From assembly GCA_016219875.1 (NCBI GenBank), contig JACRJZ010000146.1:62001-126000 (forward strand): a DNA stretch of 64,000 bases. Reading direction: 5' to 3'. Below, piece by piece: positions 18,101 through 27,100 of the stretch. Made by a program: the position numbers and the translations under genes. Under the pieces are notes generated by a model. It was given only the letters and a program-made list of their open reading frames with translations, ran no database searches and was not told where the DNA came from. The number at the start of each line of letters is the position of its first letter. Position 1 is the first letter of the stretch. This stretch comes from Verrucomicrobiota bacterium. Its GTDB lineage: Bacteria; Verrucomicrobiota; Verrucomicrobiia; Limisphaerales; JACRJZ01.

Positions 18101-18463
18101 GTCGAAATCGCAAACCACCAGCAAGGGCGGATTCAGGAGCGATTCGCGATAGCGGAGAAGCTGCCGATACGCTTCGTCGAGGTTCTTCTTCTTGCCCTTG
18201 TACTCCCAAGCGAAACAGCCCTTCTTCCACACGTCGGCAAAGCCGCGCTCGTTCGGTTCAGTCGCGTCCGGTGCTTCCACGTCGAAAAGCTCCGCGTCTT
18301 TGACCACGCGCTTTTGAAAGCAGAAGACTTCGCCGGACGGGTCCGCCTCCAACGGCGGCGGGACGCCCAGCAAGCGGCAGAGGTCGTCAAAGTGCGACTG
18401 GTAGGCAGCGGATTCCTTGCCGGTGAAGCGGCCCCACTTCTTCTTGAACTCTGCTGCTGTCAT
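15125..18463 (-). CDS. MmeI-type (type IIL) restriction-modification enzyme
   Basis: 1112 residues, one polypeptide with nuclease and N6-adenine methyltransferase activities. The N-terminal PD-(D/E)XK site reads FADVWKKGCFAWEYKGK with D77, E87 and K89; the same ten-residue D-to-E spacing occurs in MmeI. A helical linker follows (to about 380), then methyltransferase motif I LDPACGSGNF near 413 and motif IV SNPPF near 550. The C-terminal third would be the target recognition domain. The specificity of such enzymes depends on that domain and cannot be read here. An in-frame palindromic insertion adds about 25 residues near 929-955. The enzyme is the cargo gene of the tRNA-Lys element and modifies and cuts with the same site. 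Confidence 0.88.
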   Translation of the reverse strand: MTAAEFKKKWGRFTGKESAAYQSHFDDLCRLLGVPPPLEADPSGEVFCFQKRVVKDAELFDVEAPDATEPNERGFADVWKKGCFAWEYKGKKKNLDEAYRQLLRYRESLLNPPLLVVCDFDRYIIRTNFNGTVQAVHEFNNAQIDDPRNLQLLRHVFTDPDYLRPLQTTAEVTEKLAAQFATVSRSLQNRESVELADAFTRKELRVAQKKNLRIARFLNRVMFCFFAEDTGLLPKRLFSEIAKIGLQDKQQFAEALEQLFRVMAKGGLFGHNRIRQFNGHLFEDVTVFELTDEEISLLAEASEADWQFIQPSIMGTLFERALDDSQRSQLGAHYTSEEDIKTLVEPVLMAPWRREWQKLREEVRQVHAAALRAVKPGQKLHATATGFKRHSTTLQYNLLNDFVKRLATVRVLDPACGSGNFLYVSLRLMLDLQKEVIAFGTEIGVQVDSRVSVQQLSAIEINPYAFELAQVSVQIGFLQWRRDNGFDNDRSPVLQNLDGFQNEDALLVPHFRSKAKTLKEAQAGEHAGDDALKFYSERDWPKCDVIVSNPPFLGDKLMRGQLGDGYVEELRRIYGNRIPSQSDLCCYWFEKARNLIERGKCKRAGLLATQNIRGLANREVLKRIKETGDIFFAESDRDWVLSGANVHISMVAFDNGAEERRTLDGVAVPTINANLSGHANVVAAVPLKSNVGRAFIGSCKGGSFDIAELEAVSLLNTSGNPNLKPNSDLVRPVANSDDLVKSRERRWIIDTSDLLLETASQYEAPHQVIVERVKPHRDSNRDKWLRENWWRPQRMRPEMRNAVAPLSRFFVTPTTSKHRVFVWLAYPTLPDHKLTVFAFADDYRFGVLHSRFHEVWALKTGTRLETRPNYTPTTCFDPFPFPFLDDLQFPPPTSAAPPAEQEARELNGGMASMVKRRFLELKEEPPPYGRSSRREEAPSSSIAAKQSLVTSAATKEEHRAAIAAAARELNDLRERWLNPPEWTETRVLEFPGTVGGPWDRYLDRSTVRDAGGFQVGTVRYPRLEPRDADCAALLKKRTLTNLYNERPAWLALAHKKLDAAVAAAYGWPADLTDEQILERLLALNLERAAEEAKAAKVKKPKATREKYTDELV
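15603..15675. repeat. In-frame palindromic element in the MmeI-like gene
   Basis: Inverted arms GTAGCAGCCGAGGTAACGAG and the matching right arm (15652-15675) enclose about 25 bases. Read with the host gene it encodes SRREEAPSS...QSLVTSAAT. The same element, same frame and same orientation, is in the giant gene at 55932-56025. Intergenic copies lie at 60545-60647 and 29425-29468. Confidence 0.85.
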
Positions 18464-18553
18464 TCGTTCGCTCTGGATTCGCGGGAAGTTCTAGCGGATG
18501 AAGCCACGGCACACAAGAAGGACCGCTTGCAAAGTGCGTCAGGCAACCGTCGG

Positions 18554-18587
18554 GAGTCAGCTGCTCTACCATTGAGCTACCGAGGCA
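18554..18587 (-). pseudogene. attR: solitary 5' half of tRNA-Lys
   Basis: 34 bases identical to 8387-8420, covering the 5' acceptor strand, the D arm and the first half of the anticodon arm. Homology to the tRNA stops at the anticodon, so the molecule cannot form. It is the right-hand attachment copy. A strong promoter points into it (18602-18629). Confidence 0.9.
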
Positions 18588-18601
18588 CTCAGGAGGGACG
18601 A

Positions 18602-18629
18602 AGAATATTTGTGGCTGCCGCTTTGTCAA
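18602..18629 (-). promoter_or_regulatory. Stranded tRNA-Lys promoter
   Basis: On the minus strand: TTGACA (18629-18624), 16 bases, TATTCT (18607-18602), with transcription expected about nine bases before the tRNA 5' base at 18586. The -35 is perfect and the -10 matches at four of six. The position relative to the tRNA half is that of a normal tRNA promoter. This indicates that chromosomal 5' DNA is to the right of the element, not to the left. Confidence 0.7.
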
Positions 18630-18690
18630 CGGATCGTTTCAGGGATTTGGCTCTCTCGTCTTCGTCCCGAAACCAGCCACCGAACCTGGC

Positions 18691-20184
18691 TCATTTCGAC
18701 GGCTCCGCGCTGGCGGCCGGATTCATAATTTTCAGCATCTCGTCATCCGGCCCGCCGCCAAATTGTTGCCAGAAAAGCGCCTTGAACGGGTTCACCTTGG
18801 GGCCGATGACATTCTCGTTCTCAAGGCAGGGCCGCACTTCGCTCCACCAACGGTCATAGGCCGTTTCCATCCGGCCCACCACGTCGGGATGCTGCGAGGC
18901 GATGTCCTGCTTCTCGCCCGGATCAGCCTGCAAGTCATAAAGCTCCCATCGCTTCGCGCCGTCTTTGCTGGCGCAGACCAAGTGATAGCGCGGGCTGCGG
19001 ACGCCGCAATTCAGGTATTTCGACGCCTCCGCCTTGCCTTTGGCCCATCGGCCGACGTGCGTGAAGAGCAAGCGATCAGGCCAGGGCGCGTTTTGGTCCG
19101 TAAGCAGCGGCACCAGGCTTCGGCCCTCCAGCTTCGCGGACACTTCCGGCGCGATCCGCGCTCCGGCTAGGTCGGCCAGCGTGGGGAACACGTCAATGTG
19201 CGCGGCCAGTTTGTCCACGTCGCCGGGCGGCAACACACCCGGCCAACGCCAGAACGAAACGGCACGCGTGCCTCCGTTGTAGGGCGTTCCCTTCCCTGCC
19301 CTCATGCCGGCGTTGAAAACGCGCACGCCGGCGGTGCCCCCGTTGTCGTTCATGAAAACCACCAGCGTGTCGCGCTCGAGGTTCCACTCGTTCAACTTCG
19401 CCAGCAGCCGCCCCACGTTGTCGTCGATGTTCGCGATCATGCCAAAGAACTTGGCGGCGTTCGTCGGCACCCGGTCCGCGTAGAGCTTTTCGTAGTCTGC
19501 TGGGCAATCCAACGGTGCGTGCGGCGCGTTGGGAGTGATGTAGGCGAAGAACGGACGGCGGCCTTTCTGCGCCTCAATCCAGTGGAGGGCCTGGCCGAAA
19601 AACACGTCGGTGCAGTAGCCTTTGGTCTTCTCAAACTTCCCGTTGTGCAGGATGGCGGGATCGAAATACTTGTTGCCTGGCGCGTCGCCGCAACTGCCCG
19701 GATAGGTCTGTCCGATGCCGCCGGCGCCGTGAATGAACATCTCGTCGAAGCCGCGCTGGTCGGGCCGGTAGGCCGGTTCGTCGCCCAAGTGCCACTTCCC
19801 AAAAATTCCAGTCGCGTAGCCCGCCGATTTGAGCACCTGCGCCAGCGTGGTGGCCTTCAGACTCATGCGCTCGCGCTCCAGGATCGTGTGGGTCACGCCG
19901 GACTTGAACTCGTGCCGTCCGGTCATCAGTGCCGTCCGCGTGGGCGCGCAAGTGGGGCTGACGTGGAAATCGGTGAAGCGCCGTCCCTCGCGGTGCAGCC
20001 GGTCCAGATTCGGCGTCTTGAGGACGGCATTGCCGTGGCACGACAGGTCGCCGTAGCCCTGATCGTCCGTCAGGATCAAGACCATGTTTGGGCGCTTCGG
20101 CAGTTCGTTCGCAAGCCTCGCGCTCGCGCCCGGACTCGGCCAGGTGAACGCAACGATCATCAGCAAGCAATAGAGCGTTTTCAT
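18691..20184 (-). CDS. Secreted sulfatase (formylglycine-dependent)
   Basis: 497 residues. Signal peptide in the first 22 residues. The active-site signature is CAPTRTALMTG, in which Cys79 would become formylglycine (C-x-P-x-R). The metal-binding aspartates are in LILTDDQGYGD (40-41), and the second block is TGIFGKWHLGD. It also has the DNGG motif (FMNDNGGTAG). Arylsulfatase fold throughout, full length. It would remove sulfate esters from polysaccharides in the periplasm or outside. Substrate cannot be told. A maturase gene is not in the window. The gene follows a hypothetical gene by 12 bases, so the two may be one transcript. Confidence 0.9.
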   Translation of the reverse strand: MKTLYCLLMIVAFTWPSPGASARLANELPKRPNMVLILTDDQGYGDLSCHGNAVLKTPNLDRLHREGRRFTDFHVSPTCAPTRTALMTGRHEFKSGVTHTILERERMSLKATTLAQVLKSAGYATGIFGKWHLGDEPAYRPDQRGFDEMFIHGAGGIGQTYPGSCGDAPGNKYFDPAILHNGKFEKTKGYCTDVFFGQALHWIEAQKGRRPFFAYITPNAPHAPLDCPADYEKLYADRVPTNAAKFFGMIANIDDNVGRLLAKLNEWNLERDTLVVFMNDNGGTAGVRVFNAGMRAGKGTPYNGGTRAVSFWRWPGVLPPGDVDKLAAHIDVFPTLADLAGARIAPEVSAKLEGRSLVPLLTDQNAPWPDRLLFTHVGRWAKGKAEASKYLNCGVRSPRYHLVCASKDGAKRWELYDLQADPGEKQDIASQHPDVVGRMETAYDRWWSEVRPCLENENVIGPKVNPFKALFWQQFGGGPDDEMLKIMNPAASAEPSK

Positions 20185-20196
20185 TCGTTGGGTCTT

Positions 20197-20934
20197 TCAA
20201 GCCACGCCGTCATCAGCCCCAGGCGGGGATGGAGCCGGCTCCCCCGCCCGCAACGCCCTCCCCTGCCCTGCCGATTCGGAGCCGGCCGCCACGGGCGTCA
20301 TCCAATGGTCGATCGACGATTGCAGGTGGGTCCGGCATTCCTGCGCCGTGCGGAGCAAGTCCGTCATCTGCTTCCTGGAGAGGCCGCCGTTCGCGGCGAA
20401 CACTCCGTGAACCACAATGTAGAAGATCAGCGACGCCAGATTCTCGCCGCAGCCGACGAGGGCCGGCGAACTCAAGCCGGTGCTGCGGCAAAACTCCTCG
20501 AACCTTTCGCGCGTCAGCTGCAGATCGCGCTCCGTCTCCGCAGCGTGAATCAAATACTGCCGGATGAACTCCGAGGAGGCGGGTTCGGACTGCGGGACGC
20601 TCAGCAGATTGTGGCTGGCGCCGCGCGGACGAAAGCTCCGTTTCCGGAGCGCGCGGCAGCCGCGTTTCACCTGCGCGAGGAACGAGCCTTCGCGGTCGCC
20701 ATCCGCCTTCCGCAGCCGCATTTCCAGCACGCTGAGCGCGAAGGCCAGGATCTCGTCGAACAGCCCCTCCTCTGGCGCCGGCCCGTCCTGGCCGACGCAC
20801 AGGGCAAAGGTTTTTGCCCAGGCCATCGCAGCGGCGCAGAGCTTCCGGGCGAGACGTTCCGCCGCGGCGGCGTCCAGTTCGACAGCCGGGTCCGGCCCCG
20901 AATCGCGCGTGGAAGCGTCCTGAGTCACGAGCAA
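20197..20934 (-). CDS. Hypothetical protein upstream of sulfatase
   Basis: 245 residues as read from a TTG; a GTG two codons later (20928) is an equal candidate. Soluble and helical, with an Ala/Arg-rich N-terminus (AAAAERLARKLCAAAMAWAK) and a mid block FIRQYLIHAAETERDLQLTR. I do not recognise the family. It ends 12 bases before the sulfatase start, so a shared transcript is likely. No secretion signal is visible. Confidence 0.6.
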   Translation of the reverse strand: MLVTQDASTRDSGPDPAVELDAAAAERLARKLCAAAMAWAKTFALCVGQDGPAPEEGLFDEILAFALSVLEMRLRKADGDREGSFLAQVKRGCRALRKRSFRPRGASHNLLSVPQSEPASSEFIRQYLIHAAETERDLQLTRERFEEFCRSTGLSSPALVGCGENLASLIFYIVVHGVFAANGGLSRKQMTDLLRTAQECRTHLQSSIDHWMTPVAAGSESAGQGRALRAGEPAPSPPGADDGVA

Positions 20935-21143
20935 AGTCGTGGAAGAAACCGGATCGCCGGCTTCACTTCACGGGCGACAACTCCGCGCCGGTGATTCTGA
21001 AAGAATGTCGGTTTCAATTCGCTGTTCTGCTCCGGTGGGGCGGGGCTGCCCGCCGCCATCCGAAGTGCGACCGCTTGTAACACGGCTGGACCGCGCGAGG
21101 CAATGGCAGAACCCCGTAGTAGCCGACAAAGAGGCTCAGACGA

Positions 21144-24100
21144 CTAGCGTTCTCGTCGCGCCACACTCAGCCCCACAATTCCCCACAGAGCCACGAAGCC
21201 CAGCCCGGCCAGTCCAATGCGCGTGATCCAACTTGGCGCCTTCGCATTCTCGGCCACGAGCCGGATCGTCATGGGCTTGCGAACTTCGGTCTGGAGAACC
21301 TGCGAGAAGGCAAGCCGCACGCCGCGGGTCGGCAGGTTCACCCGCAGCGGGGCGACTTTCGCGACGGCAACTTGCTGCGCCTTCTCCAACTTGTCCCACT
21401 GCTGGCCGGCGACTTCCGCGTCGTAGTTCAGGAACATTTGCGGCTGCGCGGTTGGGCCGGGCTGGCGGGCTTGCTGTTGTTCGGCCCCTTGGGCGGAGGC
21501 GTTGAGCACTTGCATCGGCACTTGCTGGCCACCCAGGCGGGCGTTGTTGTCGAGGAAGTAGGCGTTCTGCGCCATGATGAGGTTGCGGCCCTGGACCTCG
21601 CGGACTTCCTTCTCGATCTCCTTCAGGCTGCGTGCTTCGTCCACCTCTTGCTGGACCTGGGAGCTTTTCGTCTTGGCGCGGTTGTAGCTGGTGATGGCCT
21701 GGCGGAGGTTGGTGCCCTTGATGTTCTCGCGCGCCGACTTCAATTCACTCTTCACGTCCTCCTTCTTCTGTTCCTCCTGCGCCCGCTGCTGGACGTTGTA
21801 CTCCGCCAGCGAATAGACCTGCACCAGCGGTGTCCCCGTGTCGGCGGTGCGGCTCATCGTGCCCTCGAACGCGCCGTAGTCGTAATCCGGCGGCAGGTAG
21901 AGGTCCCAGCGCGCGTTCTTGAGCGGCACGTCGAACTTCGGCGAGGCCAGCGCCACTTCGCCGCGCCGCTTCGGGAACTTGTCCGCGCCAATGAACGTCA
22001 GTTCAATCGCGATGGGCGCGTCCGAAGCCACGCTGCGTTCGAGCGGAAGCAGAAATTTTCCCTCGCGCCGGCTGGGGCGAACCGGTTCGCCCGCGACGAA
22101 TGCCGACCAAACGGTCGCTCCGAGGGGCAGTTCGATCTCCAAGTGCTGGCGGCCGTGGTTGCGGATGCTCAGCGAAATCTCCGTCATCATCTGGCCGTCG
22201 TCGGCCACGACGGTCGTGAGCCGGGCGCTGTCAATCAAGGCTTCCAGCACCTCGGCAGCGTCGAAGCGCCGGGCCTCCACGGCGAGCTTGTAGCCGGGAC
22301 GGAGATAGCGATACGCCAGGACCGTGGCAGCGTCAGCGCGGCCCAGCCATTCGGGCAACTCGCGCACGTCGATCTTGCTCAAAAGCTCGCTCGCGCCCCG
22401 CTCGGCCACCTGCAGCGGCGGACGCGCGATGAGCGAAAGCCAGCCCGTCTCGCGCTCGACGGCGAGGGCCTGCACGCCCGTGAGTTCAACCAAGTTGGTC
22501 TTCTCGCTCTTGGGCACTTCCCAGGTCACGGTCAGCACGTAGTCGCCGCGCACTTTGCCTTGCAGTTCCACCCGCCACTCGCCGTTGGTCTCGTCGCGAC
22601 GGCGGATGTTCGCGCCGGTGATCTCGACGTTCTTGAACGCCGCCGGCACGCGCACGCGGAACTCCCGCACCGGCGCGTTGGCCACGTCGTACTTGATCAA
22701 CGTCCGCCCGCTCACCAGCGTTTCGGTCAGCGTCACGATGTTCGCGATCTCGGCCCGCACCCACGGCTCCACGGCCTCGGTGGCCACGTTCAACTTCCAG
22801 GCCGCCTGCGGCGTCGGAGTGGTGGCGATGAACTTGTAAGCCAGCGCACTGCCGCCGCTCACAGTGCTGCTGCTTCCCGCGGCGAAGGGCACTTCCGTCA
22901 AGCCGTCAAAGCTCTCCGTCTTGGCCGCGATGCCGAGGTCGGTGGTCACGGTGATGAAGCCGCTCAGCTTCTCGGTGTCGAGCGGATGCACGCCCGCGAT
23001 GGCCAGCGTCTTGGGCGGCTCCCTGTAACTCTGCGCCAGCGTGAGCGTGAGCGCGTAGCTTCCGAGGGTGCGCTCCTTCAACGCCACATCCACGAGGCGG
23101 CGGCCCGCGTCGTCGCGTTCGGCCCACTGGAGGACGTTGTTCCCGCTCACGCTGTCGAGCCGCCAGCCGGCCGGCAGGGCGAGGCGGAGACTGAAGATGC
23201 CGGCGCGCTTGATCGTGTAATCCACTTGCGCGGTGAGCCGCACGGACTCGGCGCCGATGCGCACGTTGTTCCGCACCACGGCTTCGATCTGGGGTTGGAT
23301 CGCTTCGGCGCGGACGCGCAAAGCGAAGTCGGTTTTCAGGAACCGAAAGGCGCTGAAGAGGCCGTCCTTCTTATCGGGCGCGGCGCGGTGGAATTCCTCT
23401 GCATCCACGCGCTGCAACTCCTTCGCGTCCTCGACGGCGAGCGAAAGCTCCTCGCTGCCGCGCACGCCGACCAAGCCGGTTTCGCGTTTCACGTCGAGCG
23501 CGTGCGGGACTTCGACCTTCGCGGTCGCCGGCAGTTTCTCAAGAACCTTCTCGGTTTCGACGGTGAGCTTGTAAGCGGGAGAAACGCCTTTCAGCAGATC
23601 GACGACGAGGATTTCTTCCTCGGCGCCAGGGGGTGAAGATGGAGACAGGCGGGACGCCTGTCCCACTTTGATTTCCCAGGTGCGGATGAACTCGCCTTCC
23701 ACGCGCAAGAGCCGCTGGCCGGCGGGGAGGGCCACGCGCGCCTGCTTCAACTCGCCCTGGCTGATCTGGTAATCGAGCGTGGCGCGGACGTTCATCACGC
23801 CGTTGCCGAGCGTGACCAGCGCGGCGTTCTGCACGAACACGGTCGCCGCGATTTCGGCCGCCCGTTTCACGCGCGGGGTCCAGTGCATCTCCAGGCGGTC
23901 GCCAGCGCCGAGGATGGCTTCGACGCGCGTCTGCTGATTGGTGCTGGCGCGCTGGAGGGCCACGGCGGTGGGGGATTCCACGTCCGCGTCCGCCTCGTCA
24001 ATGCTGACACTCACGCGGCTGGCGAGCGCGGGTGGAATGCCGAAGGCGAGCGTGCGTTTGCTCACGTCGCCGCCGAGCCGGGCAAGAAGTTTCAGGTGGA

Positions 24101-27100
24101 GCGTAACGTTGGTGCGGCTGGGCAGCCACACGCTGACGCTGCGTCCCTGGCGCACCAAGCTGGCATCGGCGGAGTTGGTGAACGACTGCACCGCGACATC
24201 GTCGGCGAAGAGCGGGACAAGCTGGTTCGTGGTGACCGAGCTGATCTGAATGGCGGCGTCGAACTGGGCGACCTTCTCGCGCACCGCGCCATTGTAGTTG
24301 GCGGAAACGAGGGTGACAGCGTTGGAGGCGGACGCGGAGGAAGAGAACTGGGTATCGGCGAACAGTGATGATGTGAAGCCGAGCAGAAAGACAATCGCGG
24401 CAGCGCCGGCTGAAGGGGCTGAATCGAGCGGAGGAGGAGAAGATGGAGACAGGCGCGACGCCTGTCCTACGGCGCGGCGCAGCCACCATTGACGGGCGGC
24501 CCAGGCCATCAGGATGATGAGCAGCAGTGGCAGGAGCACGATGAGGCCAGTGCCGAGCAGGCGCCAGATGTAGAGCAGGCTGCTCACCGAGGCGATCACC
24601 AGCGCCAGGGCCACGGTGAGCCAGAAGCTGCTGCGGGCCGTGCGCGAGGCGAACGCCCACAGCATCACCAAGCCGATCAGGAAGCCGCAGACTTGCACCA
24701 CCATCATGGCTTGGCGATAAACCTTCATCCGCATCATCGAGACGCTCACGCTGAGCGGCTCGCGTCCGGCATTGAGGACCTTCGTGAAATTGAACGCCTG
24801 TCCGGTGCGCGGCACGTCGATGTGAATCGAGCGAACGCCGGCGGCGGTGGGCTTAGCCTGGGGTTGGGCGGGAGCAGGGGCGGCACTGGCGGTCGCAGTC
24901 ATTGGAGCACCGCCGCCAACGAGGCCACCCATCGGCCTGCCGGGCGCGGCGGGTGCTGGCGACATGAATTGGGGCGATTGCTCCATAGGGGCAACCGTGC
25001 TCGACTGGGACGCAGGCTGGTTGGCTGAGAACACCGCGCGCGGCACGACGGCATCGCGCTGCAGGGCTTCCTGGAATTTCTCCGCCGTCATCATCTGCAC
25101 GCTGCCGTCCGCGAAAACCACGGAGCGACCGTTCACATCGGACGGCGAGTAAGCTACGATGGCGCTCACGTCGTCCGCCCTCTTGCCCGCACCGACATAG
25201 ACGAAGCGCTGGCCGGTGCTGGGATCACGGAGAACTTTTTCGGACCCGAGTTCGTTCGTCATCACATCGAAGCTCGCAGGCAGGTAACCGCCGTTGTCGT
25301 GCGCCCACAACTGGGCAGCCAGGCCGATCTGCTTGAGGTTGCTGACGCCTTGGATACGCGTTGCCTTGGCCTTCGCTTTCGACAACGCCGGCAACATCAT
25401 CCCCGCCAGCACCGCTAGAACCCCAACCAACACCAACACCGTGACCGCGCCCTGGAATCCGCGTCGTACCGCCGCGACAACCAGGAGAGCCAGCAGGCCA
25501 ATCACGCAGCAGAACAAGATGAGGCCCCCGTTGCGCTCAATGAAATTCCCGTAGAACTGGACGAACTCCTCCCACGCGTCGCGCAACTCGTAAGTCGTGC
25601 CGCGCGCCACGGTCATGTTTCCGTCGAAGCCGCTCAGGCGCTGCGAAACGGGCACGAACAGTTGCCACTCGGCGTAGGTGTTCGGAATGTCCGTCACCGG
25701 CGCGGCGAGCGCCACGCGGCGCGGCAACAGGGATTTCTGGAGGTCGATCTTCTGCGCATAGACGATATCGACCGCGAAGGCCTGGTCGCGGTTCGCGTCG
25801 CGCGGCAGCGGCACGAGGAACCAGTCGCCATTGCGCTCCGGCTTGGCGGGTTGGCCATTCACGTAGCTCGACCAGAACTCCGCGCCGGGCGGGAGCTTGA
25901 ACTGTTGGAACTGCTTCTCGTTGTTTTTCACCATGAAGCCCGCCTGCGTGAGCATCTGGCCTTGTTCGGTGACGACGGTGGTGAGTTCGATGCGGTCGGC
26001 CACGGCGTCCAGCACGGGCACTTCCTCGAAGCGCGACACTTGCACGGTCTGTGCGTAGCTCGTGCCGGCGTAGCGGTAGGCGAGCAGCAGCGGGCGCGTG
26101 CAAAGGGCGCGGTCGCTCTCGGACAACTCGCTCTCGTCCACGCGGCGCAACGGCAGCGCCGGCGCGGCAGGCGTGAGCTTGAGGCTGGCGGCGGTCATCA
26201 GGCCGAGCGAGCCAGTTTCGCGCTCCACGTCGAGCGGGCGAGCGCCGGCGAGGTCGAGCGTCGCGCCCTTGGGATCGAACTGGTAGTCGTAGGTGATGAC
26301 GAGCGTGTAGCCGGCCCAGGCTTTGTCCTGGAGGCTGATCGTCCAGACGGCAGAGTTGGTGTCGAGAGTCGAGGGCCGAGTGTCGAGAGTTGCGTCCGGC
26401 GCTCGACGCTCGGCGTTCGACCCTCGACCTGCGGTCTGTTCTTTGCGCCGGATGTTCGCGCCGGTGAACTCGACGTTCTTCCAATGCGCCGGCAACTGCA
26501 CGCGGAACTCCTGCACGCCCTGGTTGAAGATGCCGTAACGCACCGTCGCGCTGCCGCCCACCAGGCCGTCGCCGATGGTGACGAGGTTGAAGACTTCGGC
26601 GATGACGCGGGCGGAAAGCTTCTCCGCCGCGAGCGTGAGTTTCCAATCGGGCTGCTCGCTGACAAAGGCGAGGGTTTCGTCACTTAGCGGGACAGGCGTC
26701 GCGCCTGTCTCCATTCTTCTCGAGTCAGAGACAGGCGCGCCGCCTGCCCCACGAGACAGCGCCGCCACCGGCACCTCTCGGAGGTTGGTCAACTCGCCGG
26801 TCTTCACGCGAATGCCCGCAGACGACGCCGCGCCAACTTGCGCCGTCACGTTGGTCGCGCCCGCCACGACGAGCGGCAACACCGTGATCGTCTCCGGGAA
26901 CTGCTTGTGGGCTTGCTCCAATTGCACGTCGATCTTGCGTGTGCCGAGGACGCGGCTGGCGAAGCTGACGCGCAGCTTGCCGTCGGAAACTTTCCAGTCG
27001 TCGAGCGCCTCGCCCTTCACTTCGCTGACGACGAAGCCGGGCTGCGGCGTGAGTTCGAGCGCGTAGAGGCCGGCCTTCTCGACGGTCAGGTTCAGCGCGT

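Larger units (their letters stand above)
8387..18587. mobile_element. tRNA-Lys-integrated element, about 10.2 kb
   Basis: Defined by a 34-base perfect direct repeat: 8387-8420 within the intact tRNA-Lys, and 18554-18587 as a solitary 5' tRNA half. A tyrosine recombinase gene is the first gene inside the left repeat. Contents run integrase, unknown protein, HTH protein, GIY-YIG-like protein, TOPRIM primase and P-loop ATPase (plus strand). A hairpin array, two small membrane proteins, an HNH protein and an MmeI-like restriction-modification enzyme follow. No structural, packaging or conjugation genes are visible. It is best described as a small integrative element with its own replication module and restriction cargo. 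Whether it can still excise is unknown; the ATPase frameshift argues for decay or for a sequence error. Confidence 0.85.

Noticed and set aside
18554..18587. A second tRNA-Lys gene
   Set aside because: Only the 5' half matches; homology stops in the anticodon and no T arm or acceptor 3' strand follows.
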